In this document: positions 7,822-14,266 of the stretch, piece by piece
Layout of the letters: each line of letters starts with the position of its first letter
Position numbering within the stretch: position 1 is the stretch's first letter
The notes under the pieces: model-generated
Seen by the model: the letters and a program-made list of their open reading frames with translations, nothing else
The model's database searches: none
What the model was told of the DNA's origin: nothing
Assembly (NCBI GenBank): GCA_023145935.1
Contig: JAGLDB010000030.1
Location: 1-14,266, forward strand
DNA length: 14,266 nt
Reading direction: 5' to 3'
Source of the DNA: Candidatus Sabulitectum sp.
Lineage (GTDB): Bacteria; Fermentibacterota; Fermentibacteria; Fermentibacterales; Fermentibacteraceae
Made by a program: the position numbers and the translations under genes

Positions 7822-8267
7822 AACCACTTGTAGGAATACTGATGGGCAGCGAGAGTGACCGTGATACAATGAGCAAGACTGAAGAGATTCTTCAGAGTCT
7901 TGATATAGCGTATGAAGTGAATGTTATGAGTGCCCACCGCAACCCTGTAAAAGTCAAGGAATACACCCAGACAGCAGCAGACAGAGGGCTTAAGGTTATT
8001 ATTGCAGGAGCAGGTCTTGCAGCTCACCTTGCTGGAGCAGTTGCAGCGAATACCATGCTTCCTGTAATTGGCGTGCCCATAGAAGGCGGACCTCTCCGGG
8101 GGTTTGATGCTCTTCTCTCCACTGTTATGATGCCCAAGGGAGTTCCTGTGGCAACTGTGGCAATAGGCAGCCACGGAGCCCGGAATGCAGCATATCTTGC
8201 AGCCCAGATAATCGCACTCAACGATGAAAAGATACTCAATGCACTCAAGTCAGCTCGTGGCTGGTAG
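7818..8267 (+). CDS. purE: 5-(carboxyamino)imidazole ribonucleotide mutase, class I PurE
   Basis: A 149-residue small cytoplasmic enzyme (family members form octamers) that converts N5-CAIR to CAIR in purine synthesis. GSESD (10-14) and SAHRNP (38-43, catalytic H40) are the class I signatures, followed by [38 protein letters not shown] and [13 protein letters not shown]...[12 protein letters not shown]. Class II (animal or Treponema-type) enzymes read differently at these places. Class I PurE normally works with PurK, which makes N5-CAIR; no purK is in this window. The ATG sits in the purD stop (ATGA). The 3' end overlaps the start region of the YrdC-family gene. Confidence 0.96.
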   Translation: MKPLVGILMGSESDRDTMSKTEEILQSLDIAYEVNVMSAHRNPVKVKEYTQTAADRGLKVIIAGAGLAAHLAGAVAANTMLPVIGVPIEGGPLRGFDALLSTVMMPKGVPVATVAIGSHGARNAAYLAAQIIALNDEKILNALKSARGW

Positions 8268-8847
8268 GGTTCTCAGTGTAAACACCGAATTGCCGGAGGA
8301 GAAGGCCGTAACTGCGGTCTCCTCTGTTATTGAAGCCGGTGGAACGGTGATTTACCCCTCGGATACCGTATATGGAATAATTGCGGATTTCCGCAACAGA
8401 GCTGCCTGTGAAACAGTGGCTGAGATCAAAGGTTATACAGTTATAAGACCTTTCATCACCCTCATTCCGGACATCGCATCAGCATTAACGCTGACAACCA
8501 GTGCCCACGGGGAAAAACACATGCAACAGCACTGGCCAGGTCCGGTGACACTGGTGTTCAAGGCAAGCAGCACCGTACCCGAGTGGTTAGTAAGCTCCAG
8601 CGGTACCGTAGCTCTCAGACAGCCTGCCGATCGATTAACAACAGCAATTATGAATGCAACCGGAAGATTTCTGATCACAACAAGCGCTAACAGGAGAGGC
8701 GAACCGTTTCCACTTGATATACTTGCCATCAACAGCCTCATGGTCAACTCGGTGGATCTTATACTGAATGCCGGTCAGCTTACGCTTCGGAGACCTTCAA
8801 GGATACTGGACTGCACAGGTTTAACATCGGTAGAAGTAAGAAGCTGA
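8224..8847 (+). CDS. YrdC/Sua5 family (TsaC-like) protein, divergent at the KxR motif
   Basis: 207 residues from the first ATG. YrdC/TsaC proteins make threonylcarbamoyl-AMP from threonine, bicarbonate and ATP for the t6A37 modification of ANN-decoding tRNAs. Clear family motifs: [11 protein letters not shown] (42-52), [10 protein letters not shown] (103-112), VALRQPADR (129-137) and [11 protein letters not shown], holding the SxN motif at 154-156. Two places depart from the family: the usual KGR...KPL substrate-binding segment reads [10 protein letters not shown] (K69, then Y71 instead of Arg, and I74-R75 instead of a Lys before Pro), and the C-terminal PST(I/V)(V/L)D segment reads PSRILD. 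It may be an altered or weak TsaC, or a paralogue. Start choice is uncertain: ATG 8224, ATG 8239 and GTG 8257 are all in frame and none has a good Shine-Dalgarno. All overlap purE, so it is the last gene of the panB-purD-purE unit. Confidence 0.8.
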   Translation: MKRYSMHSSQLVAGRVLSVNTELPEEKAVTAVSSVIEAGGTVIYPSDTVYGIIADFRNRAACETVAEIKGYTVIRPFITLIPDIASALTLTTSAHGEKHMQQHWPGPVTLVFKASSTVPEWLVSSSGTVALRQPADRLTTAIMNATGRFLITTSANRRGEPFPLDILAINSLMVNSVDLILNAGQLTLRRPSRILDCTGLTSVEVRS

Positions 8848-8858
8848 AACAATAATGT
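8838..8858 (+). repeat. Imperfect direct repeat, copy A (spans the TsaC-like stop codon)
   Basis: Copy A reads AAGAAGCTGAAACAAT followed by AATGT. Copy B at 9000-9020 is identical at 19 of 21 positions, 162 bp downstream. Copy A includes the last codons and TGA of the YrdC-family gene. Confidence 0.75.
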
Positions 8859-8999
8859 ACGAGTAACAACGCAGATAATGGAACCGGATTCAATACGCGC
8901 AGCAGAATCATTGTTAGCAAAATGCAGCAGAACTGCTCTATGAGGTTGAGTGTTTGTGAGATCGCAGTCTGCTGATTTTGATTGTTCGACTTCGGAAAC

Positions 9000-9020
9000 A
9001 AGAAACTGAAACAATGATGT
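9000..9020 (+). repeat. Imperfect direct repeat, copy B
   Basis: Matches 8838-8858 at 19 of 21 bases. Upstream similarity extends weakly: read in the same phase, the bases before it encode FDCSTSETRN then TGA, comparable with [13 protein letters not shown] then TGA at the end of the TsaC-like gene. This looks like a decayed partial duplication of that gene's tail. Confidence 0.65.
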
Positions 9021-9068
9021 GCCCTTCAATATCCACATGGATATCGACTTGATGTGAGGAGATAATTC

Positions 9069-9101
9069 ATGAACCATAAACTCCCATACAGGTTTCTCTA
9101 A
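9069..9101 (+). CDS. Possible 10-residue leader peptide or gene remnant
   Basis: ATG at 9069 with GAGGAG at 9056-9061 (7-nt spacer), the best-looking Shine-Dalgarno/start pair in this gap. It encodes MNHKLPYRFL and a TAA at 9099-9101. It lies 132 bp before the first ABC gene and upstream of that gene's candidate promoter. It may be a small regulatory ORF, a remnant, or chance; no family recognised. Confidence 0.25.
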   Translation: MNHKLPYRFL

Positions 9102-9175
9102 AGGCCACTGCAATAACAATCATGAAAGACTCAGAAATGCAAGTTGTTGTTTACCAAGTAGTTTCAATTACCTGA

Positions 9176-9205
9176 TTAACACTATCTGAAGTTGTTCCCT
9201 ATATT
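9176..9205 (+). promoter_or_regulatory. Putative sigma70-type promoter of the ABC exporter unit
   Basis: TTAACA (9176-9181), an 18-bp spacer, then TATATT (9200-9205). The predicted start near 9212 leaves a leader of about 22 nt before the ATG at 9234. Found by eye; no activator or repressor site was identified. Confidence 0.4.
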
Positions 9206-9233
9206 CTGCGTTCTTTGATATTTTTGGGGGTGT

Positions 9234-11027
9234 ATGTTGTCCAACGGAAAAGGTAGAGGGACGAAGCTTGACAGATCAAGTCTGAGGAATCTCTACAGGC
9301 GAATATTCAAGCACAAGAAAGCTCTTCTTGGGGGCATCATCGCCCTTATAGGTGTTGACGGCCTGCAGTTGCTTGTTCCCCAGATATTTAGAAAGCTCAT
9401 TGATAATCTGGCCCGTGGAACTGCTGATTCTGCTCTGGTGTGGCGGATGGGTTTTTCCATTGTGGCCATTGCGCTTGGAATGGCTTTCTTCCGGTTTTTC
9501 TGGAGAATATTCATAGTGGGAGCCAGTCGAAGGCTTGAGCGAGACCTTCGAGCTGATTTCTACAGCCATCTTCAAAAGCTTCCGGCACAGTACTACGACA
9601 AGACCAAGGTGGGCGACATAATGGCCCACGCCACAAATGATATCAATGCTGTTCGCATGGCTGCAGGCATGGCGACAATTGCCTCTTTCGATGCAGTTTT
9701 CATGAGTGTGGCCAGCATAATAATGCTGCTTCTCATCGACTGGAGACTTACTCTTATAACCATGATCCCACTGCCTTTCATAACGCTTCTTGTGCTGAAG
9801 TTCGGTGGAATGCTCCATGAAAGATTCACAGCGGTTCAAAAGGCATTCAGCGGGCTTACAGATAAAACGCAGGAATCATTTTCCGGTATTCGAGTCATTA
9901 AGGCTTACGGTGATGAAGAATCTGAAAGGAAACTGCTTGCCGAAAAAGCCGGTGAATGCGTTCAAGAGAATATCAGGTTGACCCGTATATGGGGCTTCAT
10001 GCAGCCGTTTGTTATGGGGCTTGCCATGATGAGCAGCTCGATCCTGCTCATGGTCGGTGGGCGGGCTGTTATAGGCGGATCCATCTCTCTCGGTCAGTAT
10101 GTTGCGTTTTCCAGCTATCTTGCCATGCTTACCTGGCCCATGATGGCCATTGGCTGGGTGGTTAACCTGCTTCAGCGCGGCGCGGCCAGCATGGGCAGGC
10201 TTGAAAAGATCATGAATACCATTCCCGCAATAGTTGACGGTCCTGTTAAAGGAGAGCCTGAACCATCCATTGAGGTGCGAGGACTGTCCTACACTTATCC
10301 TGATACAGATATTGAAGTTTTGAAGGATATTTCATTCAGTATTCCAGCCTCATCAACACTTGGTATTGTGGGCAGAACCGGAAGCGGGAAAACCACACTT
10401 GTTGAACTTCTCATGCGTCTTTATGACCCGCCTTCAGGTACTGTGTTCATTGATGGTGTTGATGTGCGGGAGAGAGTGATCGGCCAGGTACGGGGGTTGT
10501 TCGGATATGTCCCCCAGGAAACATTTCTCTTTGCCCTTTCAATAGCCGAAAACATCGCTTTCGGAAACCGGGATATTCCTGTTGAGACTGTTCAGCATCT
10601 TGCTGAACTGGCAGAGATAGGTACCGAGATCGAGGGCTTTAAAGAAGGCTATGATACAATGGTTGGAGAAAGGGGCATTACCCTTTCCGGCGGCCAGAAG
10701 CAGAGAATTGCCATAGCAAGGGCACTGGCTGTGTCACCTTCAATTCTTGTACTGGACGATTCACTCAGTGCCATTGATACAGAGACCGAATCAGCGATTC
10801 TTGCAAAACTCAAAAAGGAAATATCAGGTCTGACAAACATCCTTATCGCCCACAGGATCAGCACTGTTCAGCACGCTGATCTTATTCTGGTGCTGGATGA
10901 CGGGAAGCTTGTGGAAAAGGGAACCCATGAGGATCTGCTGGAAAAGGACGGCTACTACACTGAGCTTTACCGTATGCAGCAGCTTGAAGAAGAAGTGGAA
11001 AAAAGATGCGAAGGGGGTGACTGCTGA
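9234..11027 (+). CDS. ABC exporter half-transporter with degenerate ATP site (TM287/BmrC-like)
   Basis: 597 residues: a type IV exporter transmembrane domain (six segments, ~35-320) fused to an ATP-binding domain (~350-585). Walker A GRTGSGKTT (380-388), Q-loop VPQETF, signature LSGGQKQR (484-491), Walker B ILVLDDSLSAIDT with D508 and then Asp509 in place of the catalytic Glu, and H-loop IAHRIST. An Asp at that position next to a canonical signature marks the catalytically weak partner of heterodimeric exporters such as TM287/288, BmrC/BmrD and LmrC/LmrD. It is therefore expected to pair with the next gene in the cytoplasmic membrane and export a lipid, drug or glycoconjugate; the substrate is unknown. 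The start at 9234 follows GGGGG by three bases; the TTG at 9237 is an alternative with more usual spacing. The stop overlaps the next start by one base (TGATG). Confidence 0.93.
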   Translation: MLSNGKGRGTKLDRSSLRNLYRRIFKHKKALLGGIIALIGVDGLQLLVPQIFRKLIDNLARGTADSALVWRMGFSIVAIALGMAFFRFFWRIFIVGASRRLERDLRADFYSHLQKLPAQYYDKTKVGDIMAHATNDINAVRMAAGMATIASFDAVFMSVASIIMLLLIDWRLTLITMIPLPFITLLVLKFGGMLHERFTAVQKAFSGLTDKTQESFSGIRVIKAYGDEESERKLLAEKAGECVQENIRLTRIWGFMQPFVMGLAMMSSSILLMVGGRAVIGGSISLGQYVAFSSYLAMLTWPMMAIGWVVNLLQRGAASMGRLEKIMNTIPAIVDGPVKGEPEPSIEVRGLSYTYPDTDIEVLKDISFSIPASSTLGIVGRTGSGKTTLVELLMRLYDPPSGTVFIDGVDVRERVIGQVRGLFGYVPQETFLFALSIAENIAFGNRDIPVETVQHLAELAEIGTEIEGFKEGYDTMVGERGITLSGGQKQRIAIARALAVSPSILVLDDSLSAIDTETESAILAKLKKEISGLTNILIAHRISTVQHADLILVLDDGKLVEKGTHEDLLEKDGYYTELYRMQQLEEEVEKRCEGGDC

Positions 11028-13129
11028 TGCCTCCACATGGACAGACTTCATTCGCCGATGATTCAATAGAGGGAAAAGGATATGACTCAAAGCTGATCAA
11101 GCGGTTGCTTCACTATGTTGGCCCTCACAGAAAGCTCATCTTCCTGGCTATGTTCTTCATGCTTGTCTCATCAAGCGTGGAATTACTGCTGCCATATGTG
11201 ACCAAAACAGGTATTGATAAGTACCTTGCAAGGTTGTATCAGGTCTATACAGATACTCCTTCCGCCTGTGACAGCCTTATGGCTCTTTCGCCTGCTGACG
11301 GTGATTTTGTCTTCCTTGCGTCTGACACTCTTTTAATAAGAAAAGCCTCTATGGATGGCATGGACCCTGCAACAACTCATGTTCTTGCAACAGGCGGGCA
11401 TCTGTTGCCTGAGACATTCTATCTATTCCCGGCTGAACAATATGAAGGGGAAACAGGCCGTATTCAGGATGATTACTGGCTGGTTCCAGAGCGTGATCTG
11501 GGAAAGATCCCTCCTGACAAATTGATGACCATCCGCGAGAAGGATATAGCTGGAATTACCAGGCTTGCTTTGATATTCATGGGGCTTCTTGTTGTGAGCA
11601 TATTTGCAGGTTACGGCCATGTGATGTCTCTGGTGGTAGCAGGTCAGCGATCCATGTTCGATGTTCGGACAGAACTGTTCAATCACATACAGACCCTCAG
11701 TTTGAACTTTTTCAGTAAGAATCCTGTGGGCAGACTTGTAACCAGGGTTTCCAACGATGTTGAAGCTCTGAACGAGATGTTCAGCGCTGTTCTTGTTAAT
11801 CTGGTTAAAGATTTCCTTCTGATAATTGGTACGATCACCATTCTTCTTGTGATGGACTGGAAGCTTGCCCTGATCTCTCTTACCGTTCTTCCCATCTTCA
11901 CAATTGCATCTATGCTTTTCCGAAGGAAGACCAGAACCATCTACCGCAAGGTCAGAAAGCATCTGGCAGAGCTCAATTCCAGCATTGCCGAGGATGTTTC
12001 AGGGGTGAAGGTAATTCAGATATTCAGACAGGAGAAAGCCAGAAAAGACAAATATCTTGGGATCAACGATAACTACTACAAGATCAGCATGAAGCAGCTT
12101 TATGTGTTTGGTGTTTTCCGCCCGATAATCGAAGTTATCGCACAGGTTGGAACTGCAATTGTTCTTATCTACGGTGGTCTCAGTGCCATTTCAGGGGCAC
12201 TTACCATAGGAGCCCTTGTGGCATTCATCAGTTATGTTCGTCAGATGTTCAGACCCATATCTGACATGAGCGAGAAGTACAACATCATGCAGGGCGCCAT
12301 GGCCTCCAGTGAGAGAATTTTCAAGATTCTGGATACACAACCGGAAGTTGAAGAGGCAGAGGATGCTCTTGCCCCCGGAAAGCTCAGGGGAGAGGTTGAA
12401 TTCGAAGATGTAGATTTCCAGTATGTGGAAGATACACCGGTTCTTAAAGACATAAGTTTTAGTATCGAACCTGGAAAGAGTATTGCTCTTGTGGGGCCCA
12501 CCGGAGCAGGCAAAAGTTCCATCATCAGTCTTCTAACAAGATTCTGGGATGTTGATAGTGGAAGAATTCTGCTTGACGGTACAGACATCAGGGAGCATGC
12601 AGTGGAAACTCTTAGAAAGAACACTGCAATCGTTCTTCAGGATGCCTTCATCTTCAGCAGATCTGTTGCTGACAACATAAGACTTAGCAGTGATCTTACC
12701 ATGGAAGAAGTGCGGAAAGCCGCAGACATGGTTCAGGCAACCGGGTTCATTGACCGGCTGCCACAGGGTTTTGATACAGTTATGGCCGAACGGGGTGCTA
12801 CTCTTTCAACAGGTCAGAAACAACTTATCTGCTTCGCCAGAGCGCTTGCCCACGATCCGCGGATACTGATACTGGATGAGGCCACCAGCAATGTAGACCC
12901 AACCACAGAGCAATTGATCCAGCGGGCCATTGAAACTCTGATGAAGGGCAGAACGAGTATCATCGTTGCACACAGACTATCAACCATTCAGAAGTGCGAT
13001 GAGATCATGGTTATAGATGCAGGGCGGATCATGGAACGGGGAACCCACCAGGAACTTCTTGCCAGACGGGGCATCTACTACAATCTCTACCTGCTTCAGT
13101 GGGGCAACGGGAAATCAAGTGACCGATAA
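11027..13129 (+). CDS. ABC exporter half-transporter with canonical ATP site and extracytoplasmic insert (TM288/BmrD-like)
   Basis: 700 residues, about 100 longer than its partner. TM1 spans ~37-57, and an inserted soluble segment of ~105 residues (about 66-172) lies between TM1 and TM2 (~178-198), on the outer face of the membrane. The rest is a usual exporter: NPVGRLVTRVSNDVEALNEMF coupling region, Walker A GPTGAGKSS (490-498), Q-loop LQDAFIFS, signature LSTGQKQL (593-600; Thr in the position usually Gly), Walker B ILILDEATSNVD with catalytic E618, and H-loop VAHRLST. The non-standard signature would face the degenerate Walker B of the upstream subunit, and the canonical E618 would face that subunit's LSGGQ: one weak and one active site. 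BmrD/YheH-type subunits also carry an extracellular domain between TM1 and TM2, supporting this class. GGGGGTGA about 6 nt upstream is the likely ribosome binding site. Confidence 0.93.
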   Translation: MPPHGQTSFADDSIEGKGYDSKLIKRLLHYVGPHRKLIFLAMFFMLVSSSVELLLPYVTKTGIDKYLARLYQVYTDTPSACDSLMALSPADGDFVFLASDTLLIRKASMDGMDPATTHVLATGGHLLPETFYLFPAEQYEGETGRIQDDYWLVPERDLGKIPPDKLMTIREKDIAGITRLALIFMGLLVVSIFAGYGHVMSLVVAGQRSMFDVRTELFNHIQTLSLNFFSKNPVGRLVTRVSNDVEALNEMFSAVLVNLVKDFLLIIGTITILLVMDWKLALISLTVLPIFTIASMLFRRKTRTIYRKVRKHLAELNSSIAEDVSGVKVIQIFRQEKARKDKYLGINDNYYKISMKQLYVFGVFRPIIEVIAQVGTAIVLIYGGLSAISGALTIGALVAFISYVRQMFRPISDMSEKYNIMQGAMASSERIFKILDTQPEVEEAEDALAPGKLRGEVEFEDVDFQYVEDTPVLKDISFSIEPGKSIALVGPTGAGKSSIISLLTRFWDVDSGRILLDGTDIREHAVETLRKNTAIVLQDAFIFSRSVADNIRLSSDLTMEEVRKAADMVQATGFIDRLPQGFDTVMAERGATLSTGQKQLICFARALAHDPRILILDEATSNVDPTTEQLIQRAIETLMKGRTSIIVAHRLSTIQKCDEIMVIDAGRIMERGTHQELLARRGIYYNLYLLQWGNGKSSDR

Positions 13130-14266
13130 AGCCCGGCGAGTATTCTCGCTGCCGGCCTTTCTTGTTTTAACCACTGTGCTGATACTCAATTCTTTGATCT
13201 ACATGCCTTTCCTCTCTGATGATGCTCTTATTTCAATGCGCTATTCAGCCAGGCTTGCAGAGGGTCACGGGCTTACATGGACAGATGGCAGTGCAGTTGA
13301 AGGGTACTCCAATCTTCTTTGGGTTCTGCTTACAACCGGCGGTCTTTCCATAGGGCTTGATGGAGTAGCAGCAGTTCGGCTTCTTGGGGTTCTTTCACTG
13401 ACATGTTTTGTTTTTTGTGTTCTTTTTACATACAGAAAAAGCATTACCAGGGAATACATGATAGTTCTGCTCTTTGCAGTTATCTCCGCACCTCTGGGGG
13501 TATGGGCCATAGGAGGGCTTGAACAACCGCTTGTGGCTGCTCTTCTGGCACTTTCCATTCCACTGATCTGGCAGGTGATGGATAAGAAGGAAGCGACTTT
13601 TGCCCGGTATTTTACCGCTTCAATTCCACTGACACTGTTGTGCATTACAAGACCAGACGGTGTTATCTTCACATTTGCCGCTATTCTGGTTCTTCTGTTT
13701 TCCGGAAATGGAAGGCGTTCTTTTCTTCTTGCAGTTTTTCCAGTTCTGATCATGCTGGCTCAGCTTGGTTTCCGGCTTGGTTACTACGATGACTATGTGC
13801 CGAACACCGCAAGGATCAAGATGCGCCCTTCTGTTCATTACTCAATACACGGAGTCAAATACCTTATTCGCGGTATTTTTGTGCTTTTTCCACTTAGCTT
13901 GTTCTCTGTTTTTGCAACCTTCAAAGCTGTCCGGAAAAGACACTTCCGAACTCTGCTGCCTGCAGCCATGGCTCTTTCATGGATGATGTATCTGGTCCTT
14001 ATAGGTGGAGATATTTTTCCGGCATACAGGCATTTCGTACCGCTGGTCGTTCTTTTTACATGGATCTGTATCGAAGAGCTGCCTGAGATCAGAAGAACCT
14101 TCAAAAGCGTAGTTTTGTTCGCAGTAATTCTGTTTCTGTTTGCTGTTCTGCAGTATACCGATTCCCGTAACAGGGATGCCCGTGAGGAACTTTGGGAGTG
14201 GGATGGTCAGGTAACAGCACTTGTTTTGAAAGAAGCTTTTGCTGAACAGCAGCCTCTTCTTGCGGT
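13119..14266 (+). CDS. GT-C glycosyltransferase-like membrane protein (AftB-like pattern), 3' partial
   Basis: An open frame from the GTG at 13119 to the right edge (382 codons visible), overlapping the ABC gene by 11 nt. A first membrane segment (~8-29) leads into FLSDDALISMRYSARLAEG, then GLTWTDGSAVEGYSNLLWVL. This DD...RYA...G.GL...G..VEGY.N.LW pattern is characteristic of GT-C enzymes acting on polyprenyl-phosphate sugars (as in mycobacterial AftB and related bacterial proteins). Further motifs fit: GGLEQPL, ITRPDG, DDYVPNTARIK and GGDIFPAYRHFVPLV, with several hydrophobic segments between. The GTG is chosen because it keeps TM1 before the DD motif; the next in-frame ATG (13203) would remove it. 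The Shine-Dalgarno is weak, so coupling to the ABC gene is likely. The association suggests the exporter and this enzyme act on the same envelope glycan or glycolipid (inference). Confidence 0.75.
   Translation, partial: MTDKARRVFSLPAFLVLTTVLILNSLIYMPFLSDDALISMRYSARLAEGHGLTWTDGSAVEGYSNLLWVLLTTGGLSIGLDGVAAVRLLGVLSLTCFVFCVLFTYRKSITREYMIVLLFAVISAPLGVWAIGGLEQPLVAALLALSIPLIWQVMDKKEATFARYFTASIPLTLLCITRPDGVIFTFAAILVLLFSGNGRRSFLLAVFPVLIMLAQLGFRLGYYDDYVPNTARIKMRPSVHYSIHGVKYLIRGIFVLFPLSLFSVFATFKAVRKRHFRTLLPAAMALSWMMYLVLIGGDIFPAYRHFVPLVVLFTWICIEELPEIRRTFKSVVLFAVILFLFAVLQYTDSRNRDAREELWEWDGQVTALVLKEAFAEQQPLLA

Larger units (their letters stand above)
8848..9233. other. 386-bp gap without a recognised full gene
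   Basis: Between the TsaC-like stop and the first ABC gene I see no conserved protein family. The gap contains repeat copy B with extended similarity to the TsaC-like 3' end (~8980-9020), a 6-bp hairpin ATATCC-ACAT-GGATAT (9029-9044), a 10-codon ORF with a good ribosome binding site (9069-9101), and a candidate promoter (9176-9205). No convincing stem plus poly-T terminator was found after the TsaC-like gene. Confidence 0.7.

Noticed and set aside
8775..9119. 114-codon minus-strand open frame across the gap after the TsaC-like gene
   Set aside because: No family recognised. Its internal similarity (SLFQFLVSE versus LLFQLLTST) is simply the translated 21-bp DNA repeat, and it runs antisense into the TsaC-like gene. 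Kept only as a weak possibility.
9276..9839. 187-codon minus-strand open frame opposite the first ABC gene
   Set aside because: Antisense shadow of the conserved transmembrane domain; no domain features.
1..14266. CRISPR arrays, tRNA genes, insertion sequences, phage or defence genes
   Set aside because: No regularly spaced repeats, cloverleaf folds, transposase motifs or integrase motifs were seen on either strand by eye.

Overview
The window carries ten protein genes in three transcription units, plus one strong candidate for a structured non-coding RNA. It is bacterial: tightly packed genes, frequent 1-11 nt overlaps, and AGGAGG-type ribosome binding sites. The leftmost gene is a secreted C25 (gingipain-like) protein ending in a Por/FlgD-type C-terminal domain. 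Together with a heterodimeric ABC exporter and an archaeal/eukaryal-type prolyl-tRNA synthetase, this suggests a Gram-negative or diderm lineage near the FCB group or an uncultured candidate phylum such as Fermentibacteria or Cloacimonadota. That placement is inference; there is no rRNA or marker phylogeny here.

Left unit (minus strand, 5438 to 1): proS, then a multi-pass GT-C-type membrane protein whose ATG directly follows the proS stop codon, then after 51 bp the C25-like secreted protease, which runs off the left edge. The C25 gene is open for 800 codons.

Centre: the 341-bp divergent gap between proS and panB is not empty. Positions 5550-5705 fold into a rod with 5' and 3' ends paired by 8 bp, a second stem, a large internal bubble and a long apical arm. 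A TATAAT box lies 7 nt before the predicted first G. The size and architecture resemble 6S RNA.

Middle unit (plus strand, 5780-8847): panB, purD, purE and a YrdC/Sua5 (TsaC-like) gene, each overlapping the next. It combines pantothenate and purine biosynthesis with a tRNA t6A-modification family member. The YrdC protein is divergent at its KxR motif.

Gap 8848-9233 (386 bp): no full gene. It holds a second imperfect copy of the 3' end of the TsaC-like gene, a short hairpin, a 10-codon ORF with a good Shine-Dalgarno sequence, and a plausible promoter for the next unit.

Right unit (plus strand, 9234 to beyond 14266): two ABC exporter half-transporters that look like a heterodimer with one degenerate and one canonical ATP site (TM287/288 or BmrC/BmrD type). 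The second carries an extra ~105-residue extracytoplasmic insert. A GT-C glycosyltransferase-like membrane protein overlaps the second ABC gene by 11 nt and is cut by the right edge.

No tRNA, rRNA, CRISPR array, insertion sequence, integrase or phage gene was seen. The most interesting items are the 6S-like RNA, the asymmetric ABC pair coupled to a glycosyltransferase, and the repeat structure in the 8.85-9.23 kb gap.
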